Part shown: piece by piece, positions 7,970 to 17,356 of the stretch | Position numbering within the stretch: the stretch's first letter is position 1 | Layout of the letters: each line of letters opens with the position of its first letter | Assembly: GCA_963737705.1 (NCBI GenBank) | Contig: CAVTTP010000006.1 | Location: 62,001 to 126,000, forward strand | Direction of reading: 5' to 3' | DNA: 64,000 nucleotides | Origin: PALSA-607 sp963737705 | Lineage (GTDB): Bacteria; Actinomycetota; Actinomycetes; Acidothermales; Acidothermaceae | Made by a program: the position numbers and the translations under genes | The notes under the pieces: generated by a model | Told to the model about the DNA's origin: nothing | What the model saw: the letters and a program-made list of their open reading frames with translations, nothing else | The model's database searches: none

Positions 7970-8683
7970 ATGACGGACGCATCGGTGCCATCGGGCACGC
8001 CCCACGAGTTACTGTCGGCTACTCGCGAACTGACCCGGCGGGTGCGCACGACCCAGCGCGGCACCGGATTCCCGCTGCTGGTGCTCGGCGTGGTCACGCT
8101 TCTCGCGGCGCCCTTCGAGCGGTACGGCCACGTCGTACGAACGTGTGAGTCCAATCACCCAGCGGGCACCAACGTCTGCTCGCTGTACCCGAGTTGGCTG
8201 TTCGTGTACTGGCCGGTCGCGCTGACCCTGGCCTACGCAGCGATCGCCGCCATGGCGATCCGACGGTCTCAGCAGCGTGGCGTCGGCACCCGCATCAGGC
8301 CCTATGTCATCGCCGGCGTGGTCCTCGCGTTGGCGCTCACAGCGATCACGCTGTTGATCGCCCACAACCCCACCGCGCATCAGGAATTCCTCGGTGGGAG
8401 CGTCATCGGGAGGACGCAGCTCTCGACCTATGTCCTGCGGCTCGTTAGTCCGGCGGCCGCGATCGGCCTGGCACTGCTCGTGTTGGCCAGAATCGAACGC
8501 AACTGGACTCTGCTCGCCTTCGCCGTCGGCTATCTCGTCATCGTCGTCGGCGCGCTCAACTTCGGTTGGGATGTCCCACGCTCGTCTCACTGGGTCTTCC
8601 TGCCGCACCTCGTTATCCTCGGCGGCGTGCTCATTGTCGGCGGAATCTGCTTTCTTGCCGCAGAGCGGCGAAGCGCACCGTGA
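7970..8683 (+). CDS. Multi-pass membrane protein of unknown function
   Basis: 237 aa from an ATG at 7970. There are about six hydrophobic segments (near 35-52, 77-97, 112-130, 155-172, 180-197 and 206-226). A Cys pair lies in the first external loop (RTCESNHPAGTNVCSLY), which may form a disulfide. I recognise no family motif. A plausible promoter (TTGTCT, 18 bases, TAATGC) sits just before the start, leaving almost no leader. The stop overlaps the start of a winged-helix regulator by 4 bases, so the two form a unit in which the regulator probably controls the membrane protein. Confidence 0.75.
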   Translation: MTDASVPSGTPHELLSATRELTRRVRTTQRGTGFPLLVLGVVTLLAAPFERYGHVVRTCESNHPAGTNVCSLYPSWLFVYWPVALTLAYAAIAAMAIRRSQQRGVGTRIRPYVIAGVVLALALTAITLLIAHNPTAHQEFLGGSVIGRTQLSTYVLRLVSPAAAIGLALLVLARIERNWTLLAFAVGYLVIVVGALNFGWDVPRSSHWVFLPHLVILGGVLIVGGICFLAAERRSAP

Positions 8684-9021
8684 GTCATCCGGCGAACGGG
8701 CTCGACGACGTCGTTCACCAACGAGTCCGGCTGGGCATCTTGACGATCGCGCACGAAGCCCGGCGAGTGGAGTTCGGTTTTCTCCGCGACACGCTCGACC
8801 TCACCGCGGGCAACCTCGGTCAGCACCTGACCGTGCTGGAAAAGGCTGGCCTGGTCGACATCGAGAAGGGCTACGAAGGCAAGCGCGCCCGCACGTGGGT
8901 CAGTCTGAGTGCCGCCGGCGAGAAAGCGCTGCGCGACGAAATCACCCAGCTCAAACGGCTGATCCACGACATCGAACGCGCAACTCCAAAGAAGAACGGA
9001 CGACGATCCGCCGCGCCCTAG
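8680..9021 (+). CDS. Winged-helix transcriptional regulator (HTH_34 / MarR-like)
   Basis: 113 aa from a GTG at 8680 overlapping the membrane-protein stop (GTGA). The sequence follows the PF13601-type pattern closely: HQRVRLGILTIAHEA, FGFLRDTLDLTAGNLGQHL (recognition helix region), LEKAGLVDIEKGYEGKRAR and TWVSLSAAGEKAL. Such proteins are cytoplasmic dimeric repressors found as a pair with a membrane protein in many actinobacteria; the inducer is not known. It ends 8 bases before the convergent lipoprotein gene. Confidence 0.85.
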   Translation: MSHPANGLDDVVHQRVRLGILTIAHEARRVEFGFLRDTLDLTAGNLGQHLTVLEKAGLVDIEKGYEGKRARTWVSLSAAGEKALRDEITQLKRLIHDIERATPKKNGRRSAAP

Positions 9022-9028
9022 AAGCGGT

Positions 9029-9904
9029 CTAGGCCTGCGCAGCCGCTGCTGCCCTGGCCGCGACCTTCGCGATAAGCGAAGTACGCAGAGCCGTGGGCAC
9101 CGTGCCGCCGATGTTGAAGAAGTCGACTTCAGCTTCGATCAACGGGCCGGTGATGAACGCGATGTCGAGGTAAAAGGCGAGCTGCTGGCCGGAGACAGTG
9201 ACCTCGATCTTGCCCGAGCCGGTCGCAACAACATTGCTCGGACCGCCTCCCGAACCCGGGGTTACCTCAATCTCGGTACTGGTCAGTGTTGCGCCGGCAG
9301 GCAGGGCGCCGAGCTCGCTTACCGCAAGCTGCTTGTAGCACGAGTCGATTTTCGGACTCTTGAGGATCGCGATGTCAGACGTCACGTCGGCTTGGGACTT
9401 GAAGCTAATCGCGGAGGAGGAGACGCTGGCGTTGTCGAGCGCGTAGTCGTCGGAGTTCGACTCCCCCGTTTCGTCCGGGGACGTGTCCTTCCCGCCGACA
9501 CATGCAGCAAGTGCGGCGTTTTCCGACGCCTCGTTGGGGTCGGGATCCGGTGGCGTACCTGCCCAGCCGGCCGGCAGGTCGGAGGCGTGCAGCGCAATTG
9601 CCGTCAGTTGCGGCGTGGCAGGAGGACCTGCCGGGGGCGAACTCGCGGCCACAGGCGAACTGGCCACCGCGGAGGGAGCCGCGCTGCTGACGGATGGCGC
9701 CGAGGCGCTGCTCGCAGCGGGAGCACTGCTCGCCGCGGACGCGCTGGCCACGGGAGCGGCCGACGCTGACGTTGATGGCGCGCCCGCGGGACTCGACGAT
9801 GCCGCGTGTGGGCTCGAGCTCTTGGAGCATCCGGCCAGCGCGACCGCGACTGACAACGTGACGGCGATGGATGAGCAGATCCTGAACCGCGACAATTGTG
9901 ACAT
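9029..9904 (-). CDS. Secreted lipoprotein with Ser/Ala/Pro linker
   Basis: 291 aa. The signal peptide ends in the lipobox VALAGC, followed by a 70-residue low-complexity Ser/Ala/Pro linker and then a globular domain (about 98-291) that has LHASDLPAGW at its start and a distant cysteine pair (ALAACVGG and DSCYKQ). The arrangement recalls LpqN or PknH-sensor-like lipoproteins of actinobacteria, but the resemblance is loose and no function is assigned. It is convergent with the HTH gene and divergent from the patatin gene. Confidence 0.75.
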   Translation of the reverse strand: MSQLSRFRICSSIAVTLSVAVALAGCSKSSSPHAASSSPAGAPSTSASAAPVASASAASSAPAASSASAPSVSSAAPSAVASSPVAASSPPAGPPATPQLTAIALHASDLPAGWAGTPPDPDPNEASENAALAACVGGKDTSPDETGESNSDDYALDNASVSSSAISFKSQADVTSDIAILKSPKIDSCYKQLAVSELGALPAGATLTSTEIEVTPGSGGGPSNVVATGSGKIEVTVSGQQLAFYLDIAFITGPLIEAEVDFFNIGGTVPTALRTSLIAKVAARAAAAAQA

Positions 9905-9976
9905 AAGTGAAGACTAGGTAATGCCATCTTCAAGCCGTGCACCGGGGCGCGCGACACGTCGTTAGGATCGCGAGCC

Positions 9977-10957
9977 GTGATGACCGCCGATCCAACCGAG
10001 GTCGGCGACGGGCGCCCGTTTCGAGTGCTGTCGATCGACGGCGGCGGCATTCGCGGCATCGTCCCGACCATCGTCGTCGCCGAGATCGAACGACGCACCG
10101 GCCAATCGGCGTCCCGCCTCTTCGATCTCATTGCGGGGACGTCGACCGGCGGCATCATCGCGCTCGGCCTCGCCATGCCGGGTGCGGAGGGACTAGCCGC
10201 GTGGCGGGCCGAGGAGCTCATCGAGATCTACGCGCGCGACGGCGCGAAGATGTTCCCGCCGGCGCCGCTCGGCGAACTGCGCGCGATGTTCCGGCAGCGC
10301 TATGACGAGGCCGCGATCCTGGCGCTCTTGCACGGGTACTTCGGCAACACGATGCTGTCGCAGGCATGTTGCGACGTCATGGTCACCAGTTACGACGTGC
10401 TGGCCCGCGAGGCGTTGATCCTGTCGAGCCGACACGCGAGCGACGATGCGGCGTTCGACCTGCCGCTGCGCGTTGCGGCGCACGCGACTGCGGCCGCGCC
10501 GACATACTTCGCGCCGGTTCAAGTGACATTCGGGAATCCATTGCGCGAGCGCGTGCTGATCGACGGTTCGGTGTTCGCGAACAACCCGTCGATGTGCGCG
10601 TTTACCGAAGTGCAGCGCCGCACGTATGGCAGCAACGTGGTCGTCGTGTCGCTTGGCACCGGATCGCTCACCCGTCGCTACCAGTGGGACGACGTCAATG
10701 GCTGGGGACTTGCGCACTGGGCTCGGCCGCTGCTGCACATCGTGGTCGACGGTGCCGGCGAGACCGTCGACTTCCAGCTCCGCACGATGCTCGGCGAAGA
10801 CCGGTACCACCGCTTCCAGATTCCGCTGAAGCACGCGTCGGACGACCTCGACGACGCCTCCCCCGACAACATCGAGGAGCTGCGCGAAGAGGCGCAGCGG
10901 CTCATCGAGGGACAAGACCGCGAGTTGGACGACGTCTGCCGGCAACTCACGGCCTAA
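9977..10957 (+). CDS. Patatin-like phospholipase
   Basis: 326 aa; GTG at 9977, with an ATG one codon later as alternative. It has the complete patatin catalytic set: oxyanion GGGIRG at about 22-27, nucleophile S56 in GTSTGG, and the catalytic Asp D196 in IDGS. The active site is a Ser-Asp dyad that hydrolyses acyl esters of phospholipids. The length and the SIDGGGIRG/ANNPS layout match the cytoplasmic group that also includes CBASS CapV effectors, but there is no cyclase, E1/E2 or HORMA gene beside it, so a housekeeping or lipid-turnover role is the safer reading. Confidence 0.88.
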   Translation: MMTADPTEVGDGRPFRVLSIDGGGIRGIVPTIVVAEIERRTGQSASRLFDLIAGTSTGGIIALGLAMPGAEGLAAWRAEELIEIYARDGAKMFPPAPLGELRAMFRQRYDEAAILALLHGYFGNTMLSQACCDVMVTSYDVLAREALILSSRHASDDAAFDLPLRVAAHATAAAPTYFAPVQVTFGNPLRERVLIDGSVFANNPSMCAFTEVQRRTYGSNVVVVSLGTGSLTRRYQWDDVNGWGLAHWARPLLHIVVDGAGETVDFQLRTMLGEDRYHRFQIPLKHASDDLDDASPDNIEELREEAQRLIEGQDRELDDVCRQLTA

Positions 10958-10994
10958 TCCCCCCGAGCCCTCGCCGCCGTCGTCCGGCCGTCCA

Positions 10995-11071
10995 CTCCTC
11001 AAAGAAGCAGGCACGCTCCGCACAGAAGCAGCTTCCACGAGCTGGGAGAGCTGTCTCTGTGAGGAATTCGC
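10995..11071. repeat. Dispersed palindromic element, copy 1
   Basis: Between the convergent patatin and holB genes lie three related 16-17 base units with consensus TTCCKCASAGAARCAG. Two are direct (from about 10995 and 11014) and one is inverted (ending near 11067), giving an imperfect hairpin. The same element, with the same order and flanking GC-rich tail, occurs inverted at 47.08-47.18 kb. It looks like a repetitive extragenic palindromic (REP-like) element. It may also end transcription of both genes. Confidence 0.6.
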
Positions 11072-11095
11072 AGCCTTGCAGGGCGGGAACCTGAA

Positions 11096-12400
11096 TTAAC
11101 CGGCGCGCAGAGCCAGGGTCAGTGCTTCGACGGTGAGGAGCGGGTTGGCGTTCGCGTCGAGCGACGTGCGGCACGCCAACACTGCCGACAACCGGCGCAC
11201 TGTCGACTCCGCCGACGACGACGCGGCCAAGGTAGAGATCGCTCCCGACTCATCAACATTCGCGATGTCGACGCCGGCACCCAGCTGGACGACGAGCACG
11301 TCGCGGTAGAACCCGGCGAGGTCGGTGAGCGCCCGGTCGAGTGCGTCGCGCTGGGTGCGGGTGGCGCGCGACTTCTGCCGGCCTTCGAGATCCTTCAGTG
11401 CCGCGGCGGCCGAGCGGAGCGCGCCTCGAGCGGCAGCACCGCCACCTGCGGCAGACCCGCGACCGAGCCCGGTCGCCGTCCCTCCCTCGCCGAAGGCTTC
11501 TTTGTATGACGCGGTTTCGGCCTCGTCGAGCGCTGACGTGACTTCGGCCGACTCCGCACTCACGGCCTTGACCAGTGCGCTGGCGGCCGCAAGGCAACCG
11601 CCGACGTCGGCGAGTGCCGACGGCAACTGCAATACCTCGTGCCGTCGCGACCGCGCGAGTTCGTCGGTCGCGAGCCGTCGCGCGCGGCCGACGTGACCCT
11701 GCGCCGCCCGGGCCGCAAACTGCGCCACGTCGGCGGAGACTCCGTCGCGCAAGACAAGCACCGCGGCGACTGCATCGGTCGGCGGCGTACGCAGCGCGAC
11801 AACGCGGCAGCGCGAACGGATAGTCACGACGAGGTCTTCGGCCGACGGCACACAGAGCAGCCACACCGTGCGCGGCGCGGGCTCCTCGATCGCCTTCAAC
11901 AACACGTTCGCGGCGCCCTCTGTCAACCGGTCGGCGTCCTCGATCACGATGACCTGCCAATGGCCACCGGACGGCGCGAGCGCGGCCCGACTGACGAGTT
12001 CGCGAGCTTCTCGGACACCGAGAGACAACCCTTGCGGCGCAACGATTTCGACGTCGGCATGTGTGCCCGCGAGAACCGTGTGACAGCCCAGGCAGACACC
12101 GCACCCTGGCTCGATCTCACCGCCCCCAGAAATGGCGGCCGTGCACTGCAGGGCCGCCGCGAATGCGCGCGCCGCCACCGATCGGCCTGAGCCGGGCGGA
12201 CCGGTGAACAACCACGCGTGCGTCATCGCGGCGCCGGGCACGGCAACGACGTCTGGCAAAGCCGCCGGTGGGTAAGACAGAACACCGAACAGATCGCCAC
12301 CGAGGTCGCTGGCCCACGCAACCTCGGCAGCGGAGATCGCGACCGATCGCAGCAACGCGACCACCCGCTCTTGGCCGACGAGATCGTCGAACACGCTCAT
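11096..12400 (-). CDS. holB: DNA polymerase III delta' subunit
   Basis: 434 aa from an ATG at 12400. AAA+ clamp-loader fold: N-terminal DDLVGQERVV, Walker A GPPGSGRS, a zinc module CGVCLGCH, ADRLTEGAANVLLKAIEEP (Walker B/sensor 1 region) and TIRSRCRVV (SRC motif). It is longer than E. coli HolB through an Ala/Gly-rich insertion (about 300-335) common in actinobacteria. It acts in the clamp loader that places the sliding clamp on DNA. Its ATG overlaps the TGA of the tmk fusion (ATGA), so the two are co-translated. The Walker A has Arg instead of Lys (GSGRS), as is usual for delta', which does not hydrolyse ATP. Confidence 0.93.
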   Translation of the reverse strand: MSVFDDLVGQERVVALLRSVAISAAEVAWASDLGGDLFGVLSYPPAALPDVVAVPGAAMTHAWLFTGPPGSGRSVAARAFAAALQCTAAISGGGEIEPGCGVCLGCHTVLAGTHADVEIVAPQGLSLGVREARELVSRAALAPSGGHWQVIVIEDADRLTEGAANVLLKAIEEPAPRTVWLLCVPSAEDLVVTIRSRCRVVALRTPPTDAVAAVLVLRDGVSADVAQFAARAAQGHVGRARRLATDELARSRRHEVLQLPSALADVGGCLAAASALVKAVSAESAEVTSALDEAETASYKEAFGEGGTATGLGRGSAAGGGAAARGALRSAAAALKDLEGRQKSRATRTQRDALDRALTDLAGFYRDVLVVQLGAGVDIANVDESGAISTLAASSSAESTVRRLSAVLACRTSLDANANPLLTVEALTLALRAG

Positions 12401-14517
12401 TGGTGTCCGACCTTCAGTTGCACTGTCGGCTGAAGATCGGGCGACAACTCCGGCACGAAGTCGGCGATCCGTCGCACGATCATTTGGTGAATCGTGGCGG
12501 CCGGCAACCCGGCGTCGATGACGAGGTAGCGATCGGGCGACGACTCGGCGAGCTCGCGAAATGCCGCTCGAACGCGCTCATGGAAATCGGCTGACTCGGC
12601 TTCGAGTCGGTCGGGCAGCTCGTCGCGAAGTGAGGTCCTGGCGATGCCTTCAGTCACGGAAACGTCGAGCAGCACCGTCACATCAGGACGCAAGCCAGAG
12701 GTCGCGAACTGCGAGAGCCGCTCGACCTCACCGGTCGACAAGGATCGGCCGACGCCTTGATACGCCAACGATGAATCGACGTAGCGGTCACTCACGACGA
12801 CGGCTCCTCGAGCGAGTGCCGGCCTGATCACCATGGCGACGTGTTGCGCGCGGTCGGCTGCGTACAGCAGCGCCTCGGCTCGCGGTGCGATCTCGCCGTT
12901 GTCGGGGTCGAGCAGCAGGTGCCGCAGTTGGCGCCCGATCGGCGTCGCGCCCGGCTCGCGGGTGGTCACGACTTCGTACCCGCGCTCGACCAGCCATGAC
13001 GCGAGCAGTTTGCTTTGCGTCGACTTGCCGGCTCCTTCGCCGCCCTCGAACGCGACGAACAGGCCGGTCGTCACTCCGCGGCCCTCAAGCGGACGCCAGC
13101 CGCGTAACGCAGCCATCAGGTCACGCCGCAGTGGTACGTCACGATCATCCATCTGACGGTAGGCGATCACGCCGACAGCGCAGGCGATGATCCCCGCCCC
13201 CAGCAAGGTAAACGCCGCGCCGTCCTCGCGGATCAAGACGTGCGGCTTGAGGTGCAGCGTGTGCACGCCGATCGCCCCGGAGATGAACGGACCAGCCGCC
13301 ACCATGAGCAGCAGATCGACTTGCATCATCGATTGCAGCGTGGCCCACGTGCGGCCGCGTTTCTCGTCCTCGACCTCGAGACCGAGCAAGGTGTATCCGG
13401 TTACCCAAGCCACACCAGAGAATGCGCCCATAATCAGCGCGCCTAGTACGACAAGAACCAGGTTGTGGACGATCGCGGTCAACGCCAGTGTCGCGCCGGA
13501 CGCGGCGATCGAGAGTCCGAACAACCGGCGCCGAGGCAATCGGCGGAAGAATTTCGGGCCGAGGAACATGCCGACCGCCAGCCCGACGAATACCGAGCCG
13601 AACATCGCGCCGTACGCGGGGTCACCGCCGCCCAGGTCGAGCGTGTATCTCTTGGCGAGTCCGACAACGACGCCTGCGGCCGCAAACGCGCCAAGCATGC
13701 CGACGACGAGCCCGCGCACCACCTTGGTCTGCCCGATGAACTGCCAGCCTTCGGCGATGGCGCGAATCACCGACGGTTGTGAGATCGGCACGACCTCGGG
13801 ACCGTTTTCGAATTCGGCGCGCCGTCGTCGTCCGCCCTGGTGAGAGATCTCACGCAAGGTGAAGATCGTCCCCGCCGAGACGAGGAACGTTGACGCGTCG
13901 AAGTACAGCGCCAGGTCGATCCGGTTGGTGGTGAAGAACGGCCACGCGTGACTGAGCACGCCGGTGAACAGCGACAGCAGCGCGAACACGAGAGCGGCGA
14001 TCGGAGCCGAGCCGTATGTCGTCAGCAGGCTCAGTTGGTTGGCCTGCTCGAGCTGCTCGCGCGGCACCAAGTTCGGCACCGTGGCTTCCTTCGCCGGAAT
14101 CCAGAACAGGCTGAGCGTCTCGATCAGGAAGGTCGCGACGAAAAGCCACCACAGTGTGTGCACGATGGGGATCGAGACGTAAAGCGAGAACCGCCCGATG
14201 TCGGCGATGACCATCGTGAGTCGGCGGTCGAGCCGGTCCGCGAACGCGCCGGCCAACGGAGCAAGCAGGACGGCGGGCAGCAGGCGCACGAAGACGACGA
14301 GCCCGACGGAGGAGTTCTGGACGAAGTAGGTGTGACCGACCGCGAGTTCGGCGGCCAGAGCGGTCTGCGCCAGGAACCCGAGCCAGTCACCGAAGCTCGA
14401 CAGCGACAACGCAATCCACAGTTTGCGGAACGCCTTGATGGCGAGCACACCACGAATGCCGCTGACCTCGCCGGCCGTCGTTCGGGCAGCGTCGAGACGC
14501 GGAGCCGGGGGCGGCAC
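12397..14517 (-). CDS. tmk: Fusion of MFS transporter and thymidylate kinase
   Basis: 706 aa. Residues 1 to about 465 are an MFS transporter with 12 or so hydrophobic segments and loop motifs such as FADRLDRRLTM. From about 485 there is a full dTMP kinase: P-loop EGGEGAGKST (about 492-499), TREPGATPIG, SDRYVDSSLAYQG and a LID region. The kinase makes dTDP from dTMP. The same fusion is annotated in many Streptomyces and Frankia genomes, so it is a lineage feature, not an artefact. The start is taken as the GTG at 14517; a GGAGG lies about 14 bases upstream, further than usual, so it is uncertain by a few codons. Confidence 0.92.
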   Translation of the reverse strand: MPPPAPRLDAARTTAGEVSGIRGVLAIKAFRKLWIALSLSSFGDWLGFLAQTALAAELAVGHTYFVQNSSVGLVVFVRLLPAVLLAPLAGAFADRLDRRLTMVIADIGRFSLYVSIPIVHTLWWLFVATFLIETLSLFWIPAKEATVPNLVPREQLEQANQLSLLTTYGSAPIAALVFALLSLFTGVLSHAWPFFTTNRIDLALYFDASTFLVSAGTIFTLREISHQGGRRRRAEFENGPEVVPISQPSVIRAIAEGWQFIGQTKVVRGLVVGMLGAFAAAGVVVGLAKRYTLDLGGGDPAYGAMFGSVFVGLAVGMFLGPKFFRRLPRRRLFGLSIAASGATLALTAIVHNLVLVVLGALIMGAFSGVAWVTGYTLLGLEVEDEKRGRTWATLQSMMQVDLLLMVAAGPFISGAIGVHTLHLKPHVLIREDGAAFTLLGAGIIACAVGVIAYRQMDDRDVPLRRDLMAALRGWRPLEGRGVTTGLFVAFEGGEGAGKSTQSKLLASWLVERGYEVVTTREPGATPIGRQLRHLLLDPDNGEIAPRAEALLYAADRAQHVAMVIRPALARGAVVVSDRYVDSSLAYQGVGRSLSTGEVERLSQFATSGLRPDVTVLLDVSVTEGIARTSLRDELPDRLEAESADFHERVRAAFRELAESSPDRYLVIDAGLPAATIHQMIVRRIADFVPELSPDLQPTVQLKVGHQ

Positions 14518-14602
14518 CGCGGCGAAGATGTCCTCCGAGATGGCTCAACTCCCCACTGCCAGGACGCACCGCTGGACACGCCAGTATCTCGCGTCCGCGC
14601 CG

Positions 14603-17356
14603 TCAGGTCCGCTTCGCGGGCGCCTTCTTGGCCGTCTTGCGGGCGCCCGCCTTCTTTGCAGCGGTCTTGCTCGCGGTCTTGCTCGCGGTCTTCTTGGCCG
14701 GCTTGCGCGCCGCGACCTTCTTCGGTGCCGGGCCGCGCGCCCGCTTGTCAGCCAGCAGCTCAGACGCCCGCTCGAGCGTGATGGCGGCAACGTCGTCGCC
14801 CTTGCGAAGGGTGGCGTTCGTCTCGCCGTCGGTCACGTAAGCACCGAAACGACCATCGCGGACGACGATTGGTTTCTGATTTGCCGGATCGACACCGAGC
14901 TCGCGAAGCGGACCTGCGGCGGCTGCCCGGCGTCCGCGCAGCTTGGGTTGAGCCAGCACGTCGATCGCTTCTTGCAAGCTGATCGTGAGGAGTTGCTCTT
15001 CGTTGTCGATCGAGCGCGTGTCGGAACCCTTCTTGACGTAAGGTCCGTAGCGCCCATTGCTCGCCACGACCTCTTCGCCGTCGACCTCGCCGAGAATGCG
15101 CGGCAACGTCAGCAACCGCAGGGCATCGTCGATCGTGACGGTGTCGAGCGACATCGACTGGAAGAGACTCGCCGTGCGCGGCTTGGCCTTCGAATCCTCA
15201 GGCAAGATCTCGGTCACGTAGGGGCCGTAGCGGCCGTCCTTCGCGACGAGTTCGCGCCCCGAGATCGGGTCGATACCCAGCGGCCGGTCTCCGCTCGGCT
15301 TGTCGAGCAGCGCCTGCGCGTACTCCTGCGTCACCTCGTCGGGCGCGACCCCGTCGGGCAGGTTCGCGCGCTGCCCATCGCGTTCGAGGTAGGTGCCGTA
15401 CCGGCCGACGCGAACGACGATGCCCGAGTCGCCGAGCGGGAACGAGCTGACATCTCGCGCATCGATCTCGCCGAGCCGGTCGTTCACCATCGCCTTCAGG
15501 CCCGGGTTGTCGTCGCCTGGGCCGCCCTTGGCGCCTGTGGCAACACCATCGAGTGGGCCGCCGAAATAGAAGTGGGTCAGCCAAGCCGTACGTGCCGTCT
15601 CGCCGTCGGCGATGCGGTCGAGGTCTTCTTCCATCTCGGCGGTGAAGTCGTAGTCGACGAGGTCGCCGAAGTGCCGCTCCAGCAACTGCACGACCGCGAA
15701 CGCGAGAAACGTCGGGACCAGCGCGCTGCCCTTCTTGAATACGTAACCGCGATCAAGGATCGTGCCCATGATGCTGGCGAACGTGCTGGGGCGACCGATA
15801 CCGCGTTCTTCCAGTGCCCTGACCAGGCTTGCCTCGGTGTAGCGGGCAGGCGGGTTCGTCGTGTGCCCGACGGGTTCGAGCGACGTCGCGCGAGCCGTGT
15901 CACCCTCGGCCAGGTTCGGGAGCCGGCGCTCGCTCGTGTCGTCGGATGTGTCGTCGTCAGTGCTCTCGACGTAGACCTTCAGGAAGCCCTGATGCACGAT
16001 CACCGTGCCAGACGCCGAGAACTCCGCATCGTGACTCGTGTGGGTTGCGTCAGGGCGGGTGGTGCCACCAAGGCGCATGGTCACGGTCTGGCCGGTGGCG
16101 TCGGTCATCTGCGAGGCGACGGTGCGCTGCCAGATCAACTCGTACAGCCGCGCCTCGTCGCCGGCGACCTGCCCGGCGAGTTCACCGGGAGTCGCGAACC
16201 TGTCACCACTGGGCCGGATCGCCTCGTGCGCTTCTTGCGCGTTCTTGACCTTCTTCTCATACCTGCGCGGGACATCAGGCAGGAATTCACTGCCGAAGAG
16301 TTCGCGTACTTGGTTGCGAGCAGCGTTTAGCGCGGTCTCGCTCAGCGTCGTCGAGTCGGTACGCATGTAAGTGATGTGGCCGTTCTCGTACAGCCGCTGG
16401 GCGATGCGCATCGTGGTCTGACTGCTGAACCGGAGCTTGCGGCTCGCCTCTTGCTGGAGTGTGCTCGTCATGAACGGCGCCGCGGGGCTGCGCCGGTACG
16501 GCTTGCTCTCGACGCTCCGCACGACGAACTCGGTGTTGCTCAAGCCCGTTGCCAGCTCGGTGGCGCTCGCTTCGTCGAGGTGCACCAGGTTCTTCGTCTT
16601 CAGGACGCCGACGGAATCGAAGTCACGGCCCTGGGCTACGCGCTGGCCATCGACCGCCGCCAGAGTGGCCTCAAAGGTCGGCGTCGTGTCGAAGACTGCG
16701 TTGATGTCCCAGTAGGAGGCGCTGCGAAACGCGATGCGGTCACGCTCGCGGTCGACGACCATGCGGGTCGCGACGCTTTGCACCCGTCCGGCCGACAGCC
16801 GCGGCATGACCTTCTTCCAGAGCACCGGGCTCACTTCGTAGCCGTAGAGCCGGTCGAGGATCCGCCGGGTCTCCTGAGCATCGACGAGCGCCTGGTTCAA
16901 CTCCCTGGGGTGCTGGGCCGCCTCGCGGATCGCGTCGCGGGTGATCTCGTGGAAGACCATCCGGTGGACGGGCACTTTTGGGTTCAGCACCTCGAGCAGG
17001 TGCCACGCGATGGCCTCACCTTCGCGGTCCTCGTCTGTGGCGAGGTAGAGCTCGTCGACGCCGGCCAGGGCGGCCTTCAGCTTCGCGACCTGCTGCCGCT
17101 TGTCGGCGTTGACCACGTACAGCGGCTCGAAGCCGTGGTCGACGTCGACGCCCAGACGCGACCAGGGCTCCTTCTTGTACTTGGCCGGGATGTCCGCTGC
17201 GGAGGTCGGCAGGTCGCGGATGTGGCCGATGCTCGACTCGACGACGTAGTTGCCACCCAGGTAGCCAGCGATGGTCTTCGCCTTGGCTGGCGACTCCACG
17301 ATGACCAGACGGCGGGTGTCGTCGTCGGATGCAGCGGGAGTGCTGGCGCGCGCCAC
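14603..17356 (-). CDS. topA: DNA topoisomerase I (type IA)
   Basis: 917 aa from a GTG at 17356, with GAGGAG about 10 bases upstream. Toprim domain: IVESPAKAKTI, ATDEDREGEAIAWH (metal-binding acidic residues). The active-site tyrosine is Y330 in GHITYMRTDS. The C-terminal half carries several repeats of the actinobacterial type (GRYGPYV motifs) instead of tetracysteine zinc fingers, and ends in a Lys/Ala-rich basic tail of about 40 residues that binds DNA and raises processivity in mycobacterial and Streptomyces enzymes. It removes negative supercoils during transcription and replication. The gene lies upstream of MFS-tmk and holB on the same strand. Confidence 0.96.
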   Translation of the reverse strand: MARASTPAASDDDTRRLVIVESPAKAKTIAGYLGGNYVVESSIGHIRDLPTSAADIPAKYKKEPWSRLGVDVDHGFEPLYVVNADKRQQVAKLKAALAGVDELYLATDEDREGEAIAWHLLEVLNPKVPVHRMVFHEITRDAIREAAQHPRELNQALVDAQETRRILDRLYGYEVSPVLWKKVMPRLSAGRVQSVATRMVVDRERDRIAFRSASYWDINAVFDTTPTFEATLAAVDGQRVAQGRDFDSVGVLKTKNLVHLDEASATELATGLSNTEFVVRSVESKPYRRSPAAPFMTSTLQQEASRKLRFSSQTTMRIAQRLYENGHITYMRTDSTTLSETALNAARNQVRELFGSEFLPDVPRRYEKKVKNAQEAHEAIRPSGDRFATPGELAGQVAGDEARLYELIWQRTVASQMTDATGQTVTMRLGGTTRPDATHTSHDAEFSASGTVIVHQGFLKVYVESTDDDTSDDTSERRLPNLAEGDTARATSLEPVGHTTNPPARYTEASLVRALEERGIGRPSTFASIMGTILDRGYVFKKGSALVPTFLAFAVVQLLERHFGDLVDYDFTAEMEEDLDRIADGETARTAWLTHFYFGGPLDGVATGAKGGPGDDNPGLKAMVNDRLGEIDARDVSSFPLGDSGIVVRVGRYGTYLERDGQRANLPDGVAPDEVTQEYAQALLDKPSGDRPLGIDPISGRELVAKDGRYGPYVTEILPEDSKAKPRTASLFQSMSLDTVTIDDALRLLTLPRILGEVDGEEVVASNGRYGPYVKKGSDTRSIDNEEQLLTISLQEAIDVLAQPKLRGRRAAAAGPLRELGVDPANQKPIVVRDGRFGAYVTDGETNATLRKGDDVAAITLERASELLADKRARGPAPKKVAARKPAKKTASKTASKTAAKKAGARKTAKKAPAKRT

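Noticed and set aside
9977..10957. Patatin as effector of a CBASS defence system
   Set aside because: No cyclic-nucleotide synthase or accessory gene lies next to it; neighbours are a lipoprotein and replication genes.
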